A stretch of DNA of 64,000 nucleotides. Source: Streptomyces corynorhini. GTDB taxonomy: Bacteria; Actinomycetota; Actinomycetes; Streptomycetales; Streptomycetaceae. Each line of letters starts with the position of its first letter. Positions within the stretch are counted from its first letter, which is position 1. The stretch covers positions 1 to 64,000 of the forward strand of contig NZ_QQNA01000145.1 in NCBI RefSeq assembly GCF_003346515.1. Direction: 5' to 3'. This document shows positions 38,595 to 49,956 of the stretch, one piece after another. Below the pieces are notes generated by a model. That model was not told where the DNA came from. It saw only the letters and a list, made by a program, of their open reading frames with translations, and searched no databases. The translations under genes were made by a program, and so were the position numbers.

Positions 38595-39992
38595 TCATGC
38601 CGGACCGTCGTCGTCCTCGCGCGCTGCCCCCGCGTGTTCCGCCAGCTTCCGGTGTTCCGCCGCCTTCGCCTCGTAGAGCGCGGCCATGCGCAGGTGGTAC
38701 CCCGGATCGTCCTGTTCATAGACGTCGGGGACGCCGTCCTGATCCTCGTCGCGCTCCTCCTCCTCGTACAGCGCACGGTACGTACGGACCCGGAGCTTGA
38801 GCAGGACGCCCGAGAACACGGCGGCGATCAGCGAGCCCGTCAGCACCGCCGCCTTCACCTCGTCGGTGAGGACCGGGTCCGAGGTGAAGGCCAGTTCGCC
38901 GATGAGGAGCGAGACCGTGAAGCCGATCCCGGCGAGCGCGGCGACGGCGAACACGTCGGGCCAGGCGAGATCCTCGTTCAGCTCGGCCCTGGTGAAGCGC
39001 GCCGCGAGCCAGGTGCCGCCGAAGATGCCGATCGTCTTGCCGACCACAAGTCCCAGTACGACACCGAGCGTCTCCGGGCGGGTGAAAACCTCGCCGAGCG
39101 CCGCGCCGGAGACGGAGACACCCGCGGAGAAGAGGGCGAACAGAGGCACGGCCAGCCCGGCCGAGAGGGGGCGCACCAGATGTTCGATGTGTTCGCCGGG
39201 GGAGTGCGACTCGCCCTCGTTCCTGGTGCAGCGCAGCATCAGGCCCATCGCGACACCGGCGATCGTGGCGTGGACGCCGCTGTTGTACATCAGCCCCCAG
39301 ATGATCAGGGCCAGCGGGACGTACACGTACCAGCCGCGCACGCCCTTGCGCAGCAGCAGCCAGAAGACCGCGAGCCCGATCGCGGCGCCGGCCAGCGCCA
39401 CGAAGTTCAGCTCGCTGGTGAAGAAGATCGCGATGATCAGGATGGCGAAGAGGTCGTCGACCACGGCGAGGGTCAGCAGGAAGGCGCGCAGCGCGGAGGG
39501 CAGCGAGGTCCCGAGGACCGCGAGGACGGCGAGCGCGAAGGCGATGTCCGTCGCCACGGGCACGGCCCAGCCCTCAAGGGAGCCGCCACCGACCTTGTTG
39601 ACCAGCACGTATACCAGCGCGGGCACGGCCATCCCGGAGAGCGCCGCGATCACGGGCAGGGCGGCGGCCTTCGGGTCGCGCAGCTCCCCGGCCACCAGCT
39701 CGCGCTTCAGCTCGATACCGGCGACGAAGAAGAAGACGGCGAGCAGTCCGTCGGCCGCCCAGTGCTGTACGGAGAGGTCGAGACCGAGCGCGGCGGGGCC
39801 GACGTGGAACGCGCGTACCGATCCGTAGCTGCCGCTCAGCGGGGTGTTCGCCCAGATCAGGGCGGCGATGGCGGCGACGAGGAGCAGGACACCGCCGACG
39901 GTCTCGGTGCGCAGCGCGTCGGAGAGGTACGTGCGCTCCGGCAGCGAGAGCCGTCCGAGGAACTTACGGGGCGTGGGGGTGGGCGCGGGCAC
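38595..39992 (-). CDS. nhaA: Na+/H+ antiporter NhaA with acidic C-terminal tail
   Basis: GTG 39992 follows GGAGG at 7-base spacing and gives 465 residues. The NhaA core is clear: FFFVAGIELKRE, PVATDIAFALAVLAVLG, and the paired aspartates in VVDDLFAIL. It exchanges sodium for protons across the membrane. About 55 extra residues follow the last helix: EEEERDEDQDGVPDVYEQDD and a short helix. DEDQDGVPD resembles calcium-binding DxDxDG loops. The open frame upstream to GTG 40031 is less likely as it lacks a ribosome site. Confidence 0.92.
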   Translation of the reverse strand: MPAPTPTPRKFLGRLSLPERTYLSDALRTETVGGVLLLVAAIAALIWANTPLSGSYGSVRAFHVGPAALGLDLSVQHWAADGLLAVFFFVAGIELKRELVAGELRDPKAAALPVIAALSGMAVPALVYVLVNKVGGGSLEGWAVPVATDIAFALAVLAVLGTSLPSALRAFLLTLAVVDDLFAILIIAIFFTSELNFVALAGAAIGLAVFWLLLRKGVRGWYVYVPLALIIWGLMYNSGVHATIAGVAMGLMLRCTRNEGESHSPGEHIEHLVRPLSAGLAVPLFALFSAGVSVSGAALGEVFTRPETLGVVLGLVVGKTIGIFGGTWLAARFTRAELNEDLAWPDVFAVAALAGIGFTVSLLIGELAFTSDPVLTDEVKAAVLTGSLIAAVFSGVLLKLRVRTYRALYEEEERDEDQDGVPDVYEQDDPGYHLRMAALYEAKAAEHRKLAEHAGAAREDDDGPA

Positions 39993-40150
39993 GAAGCGGC
40001 CTCCGGTCGATCTGCGGGCAGGACGAAACACCTGCCGACCAGACTTCCCGGCGCACCTGGAAAAGCTTGTTGTGTTGTTGACGCGTCGCCCACACTACCC
40101 GGACGCCCGCGGGAACAGCAGGGCACCCCGGTGACCCGGGGCGCCCGGTG

Positions 40151-40180
40151 GCCCCGCCCGGGTGTCGGCCTGGGCGGGGC
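40151..40180 (-). terminator. Terminator after acs
   Basis: Arms GCCCCGCCC and GGGCGGGGC, 9 bp, loop 12 bases, 22 bp past the acs stop codon on its strand. A weaker hairpin (CCCCGG/CCGGGG) follows at 40126-40141. Confidence 0.7.
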
Positions 40181-40202
40181 ACGGGACCGGTGTGCGGACC
40201 TG

Positions 40203-42158
<1,956 letters not shown>

Positions 42159-42273
42159 GACATCTCCCTTTCCCAGGGCGTCCTAGGGGTCCCGCGCCTA
42201 GCTCATCAGTCGGATGCCCGGGTGACAAGGGGCTTCCGGGAAATTGGTTTAGACCTATCAGGTGCTCTTTCCC

Positions 42274-42308
42274 GGCCCCCTTTCTCCGCGCGGACGGAAA
42301 AGGGGGCC
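42274..42308 (-). terminator. Terminator after the SulP-carbonic anhydrase gene
   Basis: Arms GGCCCCCTTT and AAAGGGGGCC, a 10-bp perfect stem with a 15-base loop, 32 bp past the stop codon at 42341. Confidence 0.8.
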
Positions 42309-42340
42309 ACACAGTCTCACGGACGCGGAACGCGGGAGGT

Positions 42341-45109
42341 TCAGGCACGCGACCCCTCGAACGCGTTCGGGGCCACCCGGTTGAATACTTCCTCGTCCCC
42401 GCCCATGCTCCGGCCCGCGCGGGCTCCGGCCGTCGCGACCCCGTCCGCCAGCAGATACGCCTGGGCCTCACCGACGTGGAAGTACATGCCGTGCAGCTCC
42501 AGGCTGCCTTCCGCCAGCCGCCGGGCCACCGCTTCGTGGGCGCGCAAGTGCTCCAGTTGCTGGACGACATTGGTCAGACAGAGCTGTTCGACGGCGTCGG
42601 CGGGCAGCCGCCCGGAGATCCTGGCCCAGGGGTGGTGACGGTCCCTCATCCGCTCCAGGCTGGGCTGCCCGTGGCGCAGCCAGCGTCGTAGCGGGGTACG
42701 GGGTTCCCCGGCGTCCTCCGGGGAATTGAGCAGGGCCTGCATGGCTCCGCACCCCGAGTGCCCGCAGACGGTGAGGGAGGCGACCCGCAACACGTCAACG
42801 GCGTACTCGATCGCCGCCGCCACCGAGTCGTCCGCACCGTCGGCCCCGGGCGGCGGAACCAGGTTGCCCACATTCCGCACGGTGAAGAGGTCGCCCGGAC
42901 CGCTCGACGTGATCATGCTCGTGACCAGCCGGGAGTCGGCGCAGGTGAGGAAGAGCTGAGAGGGCCGCTGGCCTTCGCGTGCCAGCCGCGCCAGCTCGCC
43001 GCGCACCAGCGGCGCCGTATTACGCTGGAAGGAGCTGATCCCGCTGGCCAGTTGACGACCGCCCGGCGAACGGACCACGCCGTCGGCCCCGTCGGCCTCG
43101 CTCGGCCGGACGGCGAGCGGCGCCGAGGTCTCGCGCGACGTGGGCTGTCTCGATGCCGATCCCGCGTCCACTGCGGCGTCGGCGGCGGCGTCCGAATCCG
43201 CGGTTCGTACGCCTGCGCTCGCGCCCTGCGCCGTACCGCTCCCGGCGATCCGGCCGCTCCCCGCGCCGCCGAGCGTGTCAGCGGCGGCGCGCGATCGCGG
43301 GCACGCGTCCGAGCCCGTATCCAAGACCGATCGCGGATCCAGGTGCTTCTCCGAACCCGCGTTCGCATCCGACTCCGCGCGCGTGTCCGGCGTGATGCCG
43401 GACGGAGCCGTCCCGCCCGTGCGTTCCGCGGCCTGTTCCCCCGCGGTGTGTCTCGCCGTCAGCGCCGAGGCCGCGGACGCCCCTGCCGTCGGTGGCTCCT
43501 GGCCCGGATGCGCGCCGCAGTGGTGGTTGCGCCAGGGGGTCCAGGGACGGCAGCAGGTATCGGCCTCGGCGTCCGCTTCGGCGATCATGCGGCCCGCCCG
43601 GCCGGTGAACTCGGCCGTACCGCCCTGTGCGATGTGCGCCGTCCGCCAGTCGTGCAGCGTCTCGTGCGCCGCGTGATCCATGAAGGACCCGTCCAGCTCC
43701 ACCACACTGTCGGCGCCCTGCGGCACCTGGTGGAGCAGTCGGCTGAGTCTCGGCACGGCGAGAAACGTCAACTGTCCCCGGGCGCGGACGCGGTGCACCC
43801 CGTCCGCCTCCTCCAGGGTGATCCGTGTCCTGGTCAGCCGGCGCAGTGACACCGCCACCGCCACCGCGATCCCGATCATGACGCCCTCCAGCACGCCGGT
43901 CAGGACCACGGCGGTCAGGGTCACCGCGTACACCAGCGTTTCGCGGTTGCGCCGCACGCTGCGGACATGCGTCAGATTCACCATCTGGATCCCGACCACC
44001 ATCACCAGCGCGGCCAGTGCCGCCAGCGGGATCAGATCGAGCACGGGCACCAGCAACAGGGCGGCGACCGCGACCCACAGTCCGTGGAGCATGGCCGAGT
44101 TCCTGCTGACGGCCCCCGCCGCGACATTGGCGGCGCTGCGCACGGCGACCCCGGTGACGGGCAGTCCGCCGAGCGCGCCGGAGACCAGATTCCCCGCGCC
44201 CTGTCCTGCCAGCTCCCGGTCCAGCCGTGCGCGAGGGATCCGGACGCGCGGCTCTTTGCGGGCCGCCGTCAGCTTGTCCACCGCGACCGCGGACAGGAGG
44301 GATTCCACGCTGCCGACCAGGGTGACGGTGAGGACGGCGGAGAGCAGTCCGAGCACCGGCCCTTCCGGCAGCTCGGGCAGGGCGTGATTGCTCCAGGACG
44401 GCAGATCGACGTACTCCAGCCGGATACCGGCGAGTGCGGCCAGCGCCGTCGCGAGGGCCACGGCCGCGAGCGCCGCCGGGAGTCTGCGTACGATCCGTCC
44501 CGCGCGGCCCGGGATCCGGGGCCAGAGCAGCAGCACCGCGACGGTCAGCGCGCTCACCGAGAGCGCGCCCGGGTGCGGGCTGGCCAACTGGGACGGGAGC
44601 CCCCGGACGTTGTCGACCGCGGAGCTCTGCGGCGTACCGCCGAGGACGATGTGGAGTTGGGCCAGTGCGATCGTCGCACCGATGCCCGCGAGCATCCCGT
44701 GCACGATCGCCGGGCTGACGGCGAGCGCCGAGCGGGCCACCCGGAGCGCCGAGAGGCCCAGTTGGGCGAGGCCCGCGCAGATGGTGATGGCGCAGGTGGT
44801 GCGCCAGCCGTACCGCTGGATCAGATCGGCCGTGACGACGGTGAGCCCGGCGGCGGGGCCGCTGACCTGGAGCGGAGCCCCGCCCAGCCGGCCTACGACC
44901 AGGCCGCCCACGGCGGCCGCCACCAGACCGGCCTGTAGCGGTGCGCCGGTGGCGAGCGCGATGCCGAGCGAGAGCGGCAGCGCGATCAGGAAGACGGAGA
45001 TGGACGCGGACAGGTCGGCTCCGGCGATCCGGAACCTGCGGCCGCCCGGCGATGGGCTGTGCGGCCTGCGGAGGGTGCGAGTGGTGCGAGTGGGGACGCC
45101 GGCAGACAT
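42341..45109 (-). CDS. SulP/SLC26 transporter fused to a beta-carbonic anhydrase
   Basis: A 922-residue three-part protein. Residues about 25-440 are a SulP membrane domain (FLIALPLSLGIALATGAPLQAGL, GRLGGAPLQVSGPAAG, a sequence near 300 reading GNLVSGALGGLPVTGVAVRSAANV). Residues about 445-520 look like a STAS domain. About 170 residues of Ala/Ser/Gly/Thr-rich linker follow, then a beta-carbonic anhydrase from about 700 with zinc ligands in CADSR (Cys723) and HSGC (His784, Cys787). It probably imports bicarbonate or another anion coupled to CO2/bicarbonate interconversion (family-based inference). It stands alone, divergent from a lipoprotein gene. Confidence 0.9.
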   Translation of the reverse strand: MSAGVPTRTTRTLRRPHSPSPGGRRFRIAGADLSASISVFLIALPLSLGIALATGAPLQAGLVAAAVGGLVVGRLGGAPLQVSGPAAGLTVVTADLIQRYGWRTTCAITICAGLAQLGLSALRVARSALAVSPAIVHGMLAGIGATIALAQLHIVLGGTPQSSAVDNVRGLPSQLASPHPGALSVSALTVAVLLLWPRIPGRAGRIVRRLPAALAAVALATALAALAGIRLEYVDLPSWSNHALPELPEGPVLGLLSAVLTVTLVGSVESLLSAVAVDKLTAARKEPRVRIPRARLDRELAGQGAGNLVSGALGGLPVTGVAVRSAANVAAGAVSRNSAMLHGLWVAVAALLLVPVLDLIPLAALAALVMVVGIQMVNLTHVRSVRRNRETLVYAVTLTAVVLTGVLEGVMIGIAVAVAVSLRRLTRTRITLEEADGVHRVRARGQLTFLAVPRLSRLLHQVPQGADSVVELDGSFMDHAAHETLHDWRTAHIAQGGTAEFTGRAGRMIAEADAEADTCCRPWTPWRNHHCGAHPGQEPPTAGASAASALTARHTAGEQAAERTGGTAPSGITPDTRAESDANAGSEKHLDPRSVLDTGSDACPRSRAAADTLGGAGSGRIAGSGTAQGASAGVRTADSDAAADAAVDAGSASRQPTSRETSAPLAVRPSEADGADGVVRSPGGRQLASGISSFQRNTAPLVRGELARLAREGQRPSQLFLTCADSRLVTSMITSSGPGDLFTVRNVGNLVPPPGADGADDSVAAAIEYAVDVLRVASLTVCGHSGCGAMQALLNSPEDAGEPRTPLRRWLRHGQPSLERMRDRHHPWARISGRLPADAVEQLCLTNVVQQLEHLRAHEAVARRLAEGSLELHGMYFHVGEAQAYLLADGVATAGARAGRSMGGDEEVFNRVAPNAFEGSRA

Positions 45110-45408
45110 ATTTCCCGTCTCCTCCGGGTCGGCGCGGTCGCGGAACGTGGGTGTCGGCCGTGGTTCACGGCATGCGGTGGCGGGATGCGTAACTCAACTC
45201 TCGGTAAATGAATGGTAATGCAGAGTAAAGAATCGGGTATGACTTTCCGGGCAAATGGGGCAAGTGTTCACTCGGAACGGTGATTAGTGATTTTGTCCGG
45301 CTTGTCGTTTATTCATATCTTCAGTCTCAGTGCGAGGTTGTCGGCGCTCGGCGCCGTGCCGGCAGTCGCCGCTCGGCACTTCGGTACTGAAACCTGAGGG
45401 AAGAGGGT
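45110..45408. promoter_or_regulatory. Divergent promoter region, AT-rich
   Basis: About 299 bp between the SulP fusion and the lipoprotein gene. The part 45190-45330 is distinctly AT-rich for this genome. No clear operator is seen. Confidence 0.5.
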
Positions 45409-46710
45409 GTGCGGATGCTGGCCGCCACAAAGAGAATCGCCATCGGCGCCGCCGTCACGGCGCTCGCCGTCGGTCTCGCCGGTTGCTCCGGGACCGGTGG
45501 TCAGGAGGCCAAGGGAGAGGGCAAGAAGGGCGCCGCCGGCGCCAAGAAGGCCCCCGAGAACGCTGTCCGGCTCATCGGCGACGGCTCGACCGCGTACACC
45601 GGGACCCAACCGTTCACCACCACGCCGCAGCGTCTGAAGCCGGGACAGAAGCCGCCGCAGTTCGTGGTGTTCTCGTGGGACGGTGCCGGCGAGGACAGCC
45701 AGCAGCTCTTCTCGCACTTCCGGCAGGTGGCCAAGAAGTACGACGCGAAGATGACGTACTTCCTGAGCGGTGTCTATCTGCTCCCCGAGGAGAAGGCCAA
45801 GCTGTACGACCCGCCGAAGCACTCACCCGGCAGCTCCGACATCGGCTTCAACGACGCCAAGGGCATCAAGGACACCTTGCGCGAGGTGCGCGGCGCCTGG
45901 CACGAGGGCAACGAGATCGGCACCCACTTCAACGGCCACTTCTGCGGCGACGAGGGCGGTGTCGGCACCTGGTCCGTCGAGGAGTGGAAGAGCGAGATCA
46001 GGCAGGCCAAGTCCTTCGTGAAGGGCTGGAAGACCAACGCCGGCCTGCCGGGCGAGGCGCCGCTCCCCTTCGACTACGACAAGGAGCTGATCGGCGGCCG
46101 TACGCCCTGTCTGGAAGGGCAGAAGAACATGATGTCGGCGGCCCGGACGATGGGCTTCCGCTACGACTCCAGCGGCATCGGCAATCAGGTCTGGCCGAAG
46201 AAGAAGGACGGCCTGTGGGACCTGCCGCTCCAGTTGGTCCCGGTGCCGGGCCGCGAGTTCGAGACGCTCTCCATGGACTACAACTTCATGTTCAACCAGT
46301 CCGGGACGACGACCCAGGGCGACCCCACGCAGCACGAGTACTGGGGCGACCAGATGCGTGACGGGCTGCTCAAGGCGTTCGACCGTTCCTACGAGGGGAA
46401 CCGCGCCCCGCTGATCATCGGCAACCACTTCGAGTCCTGGAACGGCGGAACGTACATGCGTGCCGTCGAGGAGACGATCAAGACGGTCTGCGTGCAGAAG
46501 GACGTCGAGTGCGTGACGTTCCGCCAGCTCGCCGACTGGCTCGACGCGCAGGACCCGGCGACCCTGGAGAAGCTGCGGAGCCTGCGGGTCGGTCAGGCGC
46601 CCAAGAGCGGCTGGCCGGCCTTCACCGCCGCCGACGGAACGGCCTCGGGAACCCCCGCCTCGCCGGTGGCCCCGGCGGCCCATCCGGCCGGTCGCTCCGA
46701 GAAGCACTGA
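45409..46710 (+). CDS. Secreted lipoprotein, polysaccharide-deacetylase-like
   Basis: The 433-residue product starts with a lipoprotein signal ending in the lipobox LAGC (residues about 23-26). After a Lys/Gly/Ala linker it has a polysaccharide deacetylase-like fold: FVVFSWDGAGED in place of the usual TFDDGP motif, EIGTHFNGHFCG for the metal-binding His pair, and IIGNHFESWNGGTY near the end. Expected role is cell-wall glycan modification outside the membrane, but the first motif deviates, so activity is uncertain. GTG 45409 or ATG 45415 could start it; GGGAAGAGGG precedes both. Confidence 0.75.
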   Translation: MRMLAATKRIAIGAAVTALAVGLAGCSGTGGQEAKGEGKKGAAGAKKAPENAVRLIGDGSTAYTGTQPFTTTPQRLKPGQKPPQFVVFSWDGAGEDSQQLFSHFRQVAKKYDAKMTYFLSGVYLLPEEKAKLYDPPKHSPGSSDIGFNDAKGIKDTLREVRGAWHEGNEIGTHFNGHFCGDEGGVGTWSVEEWKSEIRQAKSFVKGWKTNAGLPGEAPLPFDYDKELIGGRTPCLEGQKNMMSAARTMGFRYDSSGIGNQVWPKKKDGLWDLPLQLVPVPGREFETLSMDYNFMFNQSGTTTQGDPTQHEYWGDQMRDGLLKAFDRSYEGNRAPLIIGNHFESWNGGTYMRAVEETIKTVCVQKDVECVTFRQLADWLDAQDPATLEKLRSLRVGQAPKSGWPAFTAADGTASGTPASPVAPAAHPAGRSEKH

Positions 46711-46736
46711 CCGCGCGGAACACGCCGGGGCAGCGC

Positions 46737-47723
46737 TCAGGACGGCTGCGGGACGGCGAGTGACTCGCTGAGTACGAAGGCGGGATCGACCTGGGCGGCC
46801 AGGTCGATACCCGTCTTCGCGTTGCCCCAGCTCTCGGCGTTCCTGAGATGGAAGTGGACCATCTGGCGCGTGTACCGCTCCCAGTCGCGGTGCTCGTAGG
46901 AGTCCTCGGCCGCGTCCTGGAGCGTCTGGAGCGCGCAGCGGTTGTCCGCCTCCAGCAGTTCGAAGCGCCGGGGGCGGCCCTTCTCCATCGCGCGGACCCA
47001 CTCGGAGTGGCCCACGGCCACGAGCAGGTCGTCGCCCACCTCGTCACGGAGGAAATCCAGGTCGTCCTGGTTCTGGACCTTGTTGCCCACCACTTTCAAG
47101 GGGACGTCGTAGTCCCGCGCGTACTCCTTGTACTGGCGGTAGACGGACACGCCCTTGCGCGTCGGCTCGGCCACCAGGAACGTCATGTCGAACCGGGTGA
47201 ACATCCCCGAGGCGAAGGAGTCCGAACCCGCCGTCATGTCGACCACCATGTACTCGTCGGGGCCGTCCACCAGATGGTTGAGGCACAGCTCGACCGCGCC
47301 GACCTTGGAGTGGTAGCAGGCGACCCCGAGGTCCGACTCGGTGAAGGGGCCCGTGGCCATCAGCCGGATGTCCCCGTCGTCGAGCCGCACCTCGCGGGCG
47401 CAGGTCTCGTACACGGGATTGGTCTCGCCGATCCTGAGCAGCCGCGATCCCTCGCCCGGCGGCGTCGTCTTGATCATCGCGTCGGCGGAGGGGATCCGGG
47501 GGTTGCTGCCCCGCAGATAGTCCTTGATCAGCCCCAGGTGGGCGCCCATCGCGGGCAGGGCGGCGGCCGCCGCCTCGTCGAGGCCGAGCGCGGTCCCGAG
47601 ATGCTGGTTGATATCGGCGTCCACCGCGACGACGGTGGCCTCGTTGGCGGTCAGGTGACGGATGAAGAGCGAGGACAGCGTGGTTTTGCCACTGCCGCCC
47701 TTGCCCACGAAAGCGATCTTCAT
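46737..47723 (-). CDS. CooC/MinD-type P-loop ATPase
   Basis: A 328-residue ATPase beginning MKIAFVGKGGSGKTTLSS, with the deviant Walker A including its signature lysine, VVAVDADINQHLG next, and VVDMTAGSDSFASGMFTRFD for switch II. This pattern is closest to CooC, the nickel-insertion ATPase for CO dehydrogenase, and to related MinD-like proteins. No CO dehydrogenase genes lie nearby, so the client is unknown. It ends 26 bp from the convergent deacetylase-like gene. Starting at ATG 47723 gives the family N-terminus; no good ribosome site is seen. Confidence 0.8.
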   Translation of the reverse strand: MKIAFVGKGGSGKTTLSSLFIRHLTANEATVVAVDADINQHLGTALGLDEAAAAALPAMGAHLGLIKDYLRGSNPRIPSADAMIKTTPPGEGSRLLRIGETNPVYETCAREVRLDDGDIRLMATGPFTESDLGVACYHSKVGAVELCLNHLVDGPDEYMVVDMTAGSDSFASGMFTRFDMTFLVAEPTRKGVSVYRQYKEYARDYDVPLKVVGNKVQNQDDLDFLRDEVGDDLLVAVGHSEWVRAMEKGRPRRFELLEADNRCALQTLQDAAEDSYEHRDWERYTRQMVHFHLRNAESWGNAKTGIDLAAQVDPAFVLSESLAVPQPS

Positions 47724-47825
47724 GTTCACGTAGCGTAGTGGCAATCTCGCATGAGGTGAGGGTCTTCGGTGAGGAAGACCACTCCAAGGTGGGGCGCGCA
47801 CCAGGGGCGCGTAGCCTCGCTACCT

Positions 47826-48704
47826 ATGAGTACGACAGTCTCCGACGCCTCTTCCGTGCCGCCGCCGGGCGACCCCTTGGCCACGCTGGCCTCTCTTCCC
47901 GGGGTGCCGGACGCGGTGGATTCCGTGCGCAGGGCAGTCGACCGGGTGTACGGGCACAGAGTGATGCGCCGCCGCAGCAACGAGGTCACCTCGGAGGCGG
48001 CGCTGCGCGCCGCGCGGGGCTCCGCGGCGCTCTCCGGCGCGGACTGGGCGCTCGAAGAGGTGCGCCGGCGCACCGACTTCGGCTCGGAGGCCGAGGCGCG
48101 TGCGGTCGGGGCCGCCCTGCGGCTCAACGCGGAAGCCGGTCAACTTCTCTCCGTCTGGGCCCAGTCGCCGCTGCGGGTACTGGCGCGGCTCCATCTGGTC
48201 GCCGCGGGCGGGGCGGGTATCCCGGACGCGACGGTCGGGCGGCCCCGGCTGGCCGGTGAACCGGTGGCCGAGGTACCGGGGGTGGAGGTGGCCGGAGCGC
48301 CGACCGGGCTGCCGCTGCCGGACGCCGACGAGGTGGCGGGACGGCTGGACGGGCTGTCCCGGCTCGTGCTCGCCACCAGTTCGGCGCCCGCGCTGGTGAC
48401 GGCCGCGGTGGTGCACGGTGAACTGCTGGCGCTGCGCCCGTTCGGCTCGCACAACGGGCTGGTGGCACGGGCCGCCGAGCGTGTCGTGCTGGTCGGCAGC
48501 GGCCTGGACCCCAAGGCGATCTGTCCGGCCGAGGTGGGCCACGCGGAGCTGGGGCGTGCGGCGTACGCGGCCGCCTTTGACGGTTATCTGTCGGGGACGC
48601 CGGACGGTATGACGGCGTGGATCACTCACTGCGGACGCGCGGTCGAGCTGGGAGTGCGGGAGTCGACAGCGGTGTGCGAGGCGCTTCAGCGCGGCGCGGC
48701 CTGA
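47826..48704 (+). CDS. Fic-like protein with degenerate active site
   Basis: The 292-residue protein has the helical outline of Fic/DOC proteins. In the region about residue 197-215, HGELLALRPFGSHNGLVARAAER sits where the catalytic HPFxxGNGRxxR motif belongs: the HPF histidine is replaced by Arg, the GNGR core reads HNGL, and the following Arg is kept. AMP-transfer activity is therefore unlikely; a binding or regulatory role is more plausible. It is divergent from the CooC-like ATPase with a 102-bp gap. ATG 47826 is the start. Confidence 0.65.
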   Translation: MSTTVSDASSVPPPGDPLATLASLPGVPDAVDSVRRAVDRVYGHRVMRRRSNEVTSEAALRAARGSAALSGADWALEEVRRRTDFGSEAEARAVGAALRLNAEAGQLLSVWAQSPLRVLARLHLVAAGGAGIPDATVGRPRLAGEPVAEVPGVEVAGAPTGLPLPDADEVAGRLDGLSRLVLATSSAPALVTAAVVHGELLALRPFGSHNGLVARAAERVVLVGSGLDPKAICPAEVGHAELGRAAYAAAFDGYLSGTPDGMTAWITHCGRAVELGVRESTAVCEALQRGAA

Positions 48705-49119
48705 GCCCGCGAGGTCTCCGGCACGGCCCGCGGGCCGTTGGTCTCTCGTGGGCCGGTCGACCGCGGACAGGCGTGGGCCGGTCGACCGCGGACAGAATCG
48801 CGGCGACGCCGTCCCGGCGCCGCCGCTGACATGTCCACCGGGTTACCAAGCGTCCTCGCTGTTTTGCCCATCAGGTCGGGATCTCGGCCCGTCACCTGGT
48901 GCGGCTGGCCCGTAATCGACGGGTCGACGTCGCGTGGGTGCCCGGTTTTCATGTTTCGGTCCGTGGGGCCTGGTGCGTAAACAGGTGATCCTCTCGGATG
49001 TCCTTGGTCTCGCGGGCCGTTGACTCCTTTGTACTCCTGTTGACCTGGGTGCGGAACCCTTGGCTCCATTTCTTTACTTTTGCCTTCAAATAAGGGCAAA
49101 GGGTGCAGGTGGTAAAGGT
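48705..49119. other. Intergenic region with a 24-bp tandem repeat
   Basis: About 415 bp between convergent genes. Two 24-bp copies at 48747-48770 and 48772-48795 share the core GGGCCGGTCGACCGCGG. The right half (about 48990-49110) is AT-rich. No gene is supported. Confidence 0.6.
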
Positions 49120-49956
49120 TCAGCCGAGCGCGGACTGTCGACGTCGGCTGGTGTACCAGACCAGACCCGCTGTCGCGGCGGCCGCGCCCACGGCCGCCGC
49201 CGCGACCAGTGCGGGACGGGGTGGCATGGAGAAGGCGGGGAGTCGCTGTTTGAGTCGAACGGGTCGGTTGAAGACGAGAATCGGCCATGCGTGCGCTGTC
49301 GCCTCCCGGCGCAGTGCGCGATCCGGATTGACCGCGTGGGGATGGCCGACGGATTCGAGCATGGGGACGTCGGTGATGGAGTCGCTGTACGCGTAGCAGC
49401 GCGACAGGTCGTACCCCTCGGACGCGGCGAGCGCCTTGACCGCCTCGGCCTTGGTCGGGCCGTAGGCGTAGTACTCCACCTCGCCGGTGAAGCAGCCGTC
49501 GGCGCCGACGACCATCCGGGTGGCGACGACCCGGTCCGCTCCGAGTAGTTCTCCGATCGGTTCGACGACCTCCGCGCCCGACGTGGAGACGATCACCACG
49601 TCACGGCCCGCGGTGTGGTGGTTCTCGATGAGGGACGCCGCCTCGTCGTAGATGATCGGGTCGATCAGGTCGTGCAGTGTCTCGGCGACGATCTCTTTGA
49701 CCTGCTGGACGTTCCAGCCTTTGCAGAGCGCGGACAGGTACTCCCGCATGCGCTCCATCTGGTCGTGATCGGCTCCTCCGGCGAGGAAGACGAACTGCGC
49801 GTATGCGGTGCGCAGTACTGCCCGGCGGTTGATCAGGCCGCCTTGGTAGAAGGACTTGCCGAAGGTCAACGTCGATGACTTCGCAATGACCGTCTTGTCC
49901 AGGTCGAAGAAGGCTGCGGTACGAGGCAAGGAGTGGTTTTCCACAGTGCCGAGCAT
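49120..49956 (-). CDS. HAD-superfamily (SerB-like, subfamily IB) hydrolase
   Basis: A 278-residue protein with HAD motif I in FFDLDKTVI, motif II in VIVSTSGAEVV, and motifs III/IV in GPTKAEAVKAL and YAYSDSITDVPML, followed by HAVNPDRAL and a C-terminal hydrophobic helix (about residues 245-265) that may anchor it to the membrane. Relatives are phosphoserine-phosphatase-like. In S. coelicolor the gene before ssd is, as I recall, called morphological differentiation-associated, and this one has the same position. Confidence 0.88.
   Translation of the reverse strand: MLGTVENHSLPRTAAFFDLDKTVIAKSSTLTFGKSFYQGGLINRRAVLRTAYAQFVFLAGGADHDQMERMREYLSALCKGWNVQQVKEIVAETLHDLIDPIIYDEAASLIENHHTAGRDVVIVSTSGAEVVEPIGELLGADRVVATRMVVGADGCFTGEVEYYAYGPTKAEAVKALAASEGYDLSRCYAYSDSITDVPMLESVGHPHAVNPDRALRREATAHAWPILVFNRPVRLKQRLPAFSMPPRPALVAAAAVGAAAATAGLVWYTSRRRQSALG

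Noticed and set aside
46737..47723. Carbon monoxide dehydrogenase locus
   Set aside because: The CooC-like ATPase stands alone; no CO dehydrogenase or nickel genes are near it.
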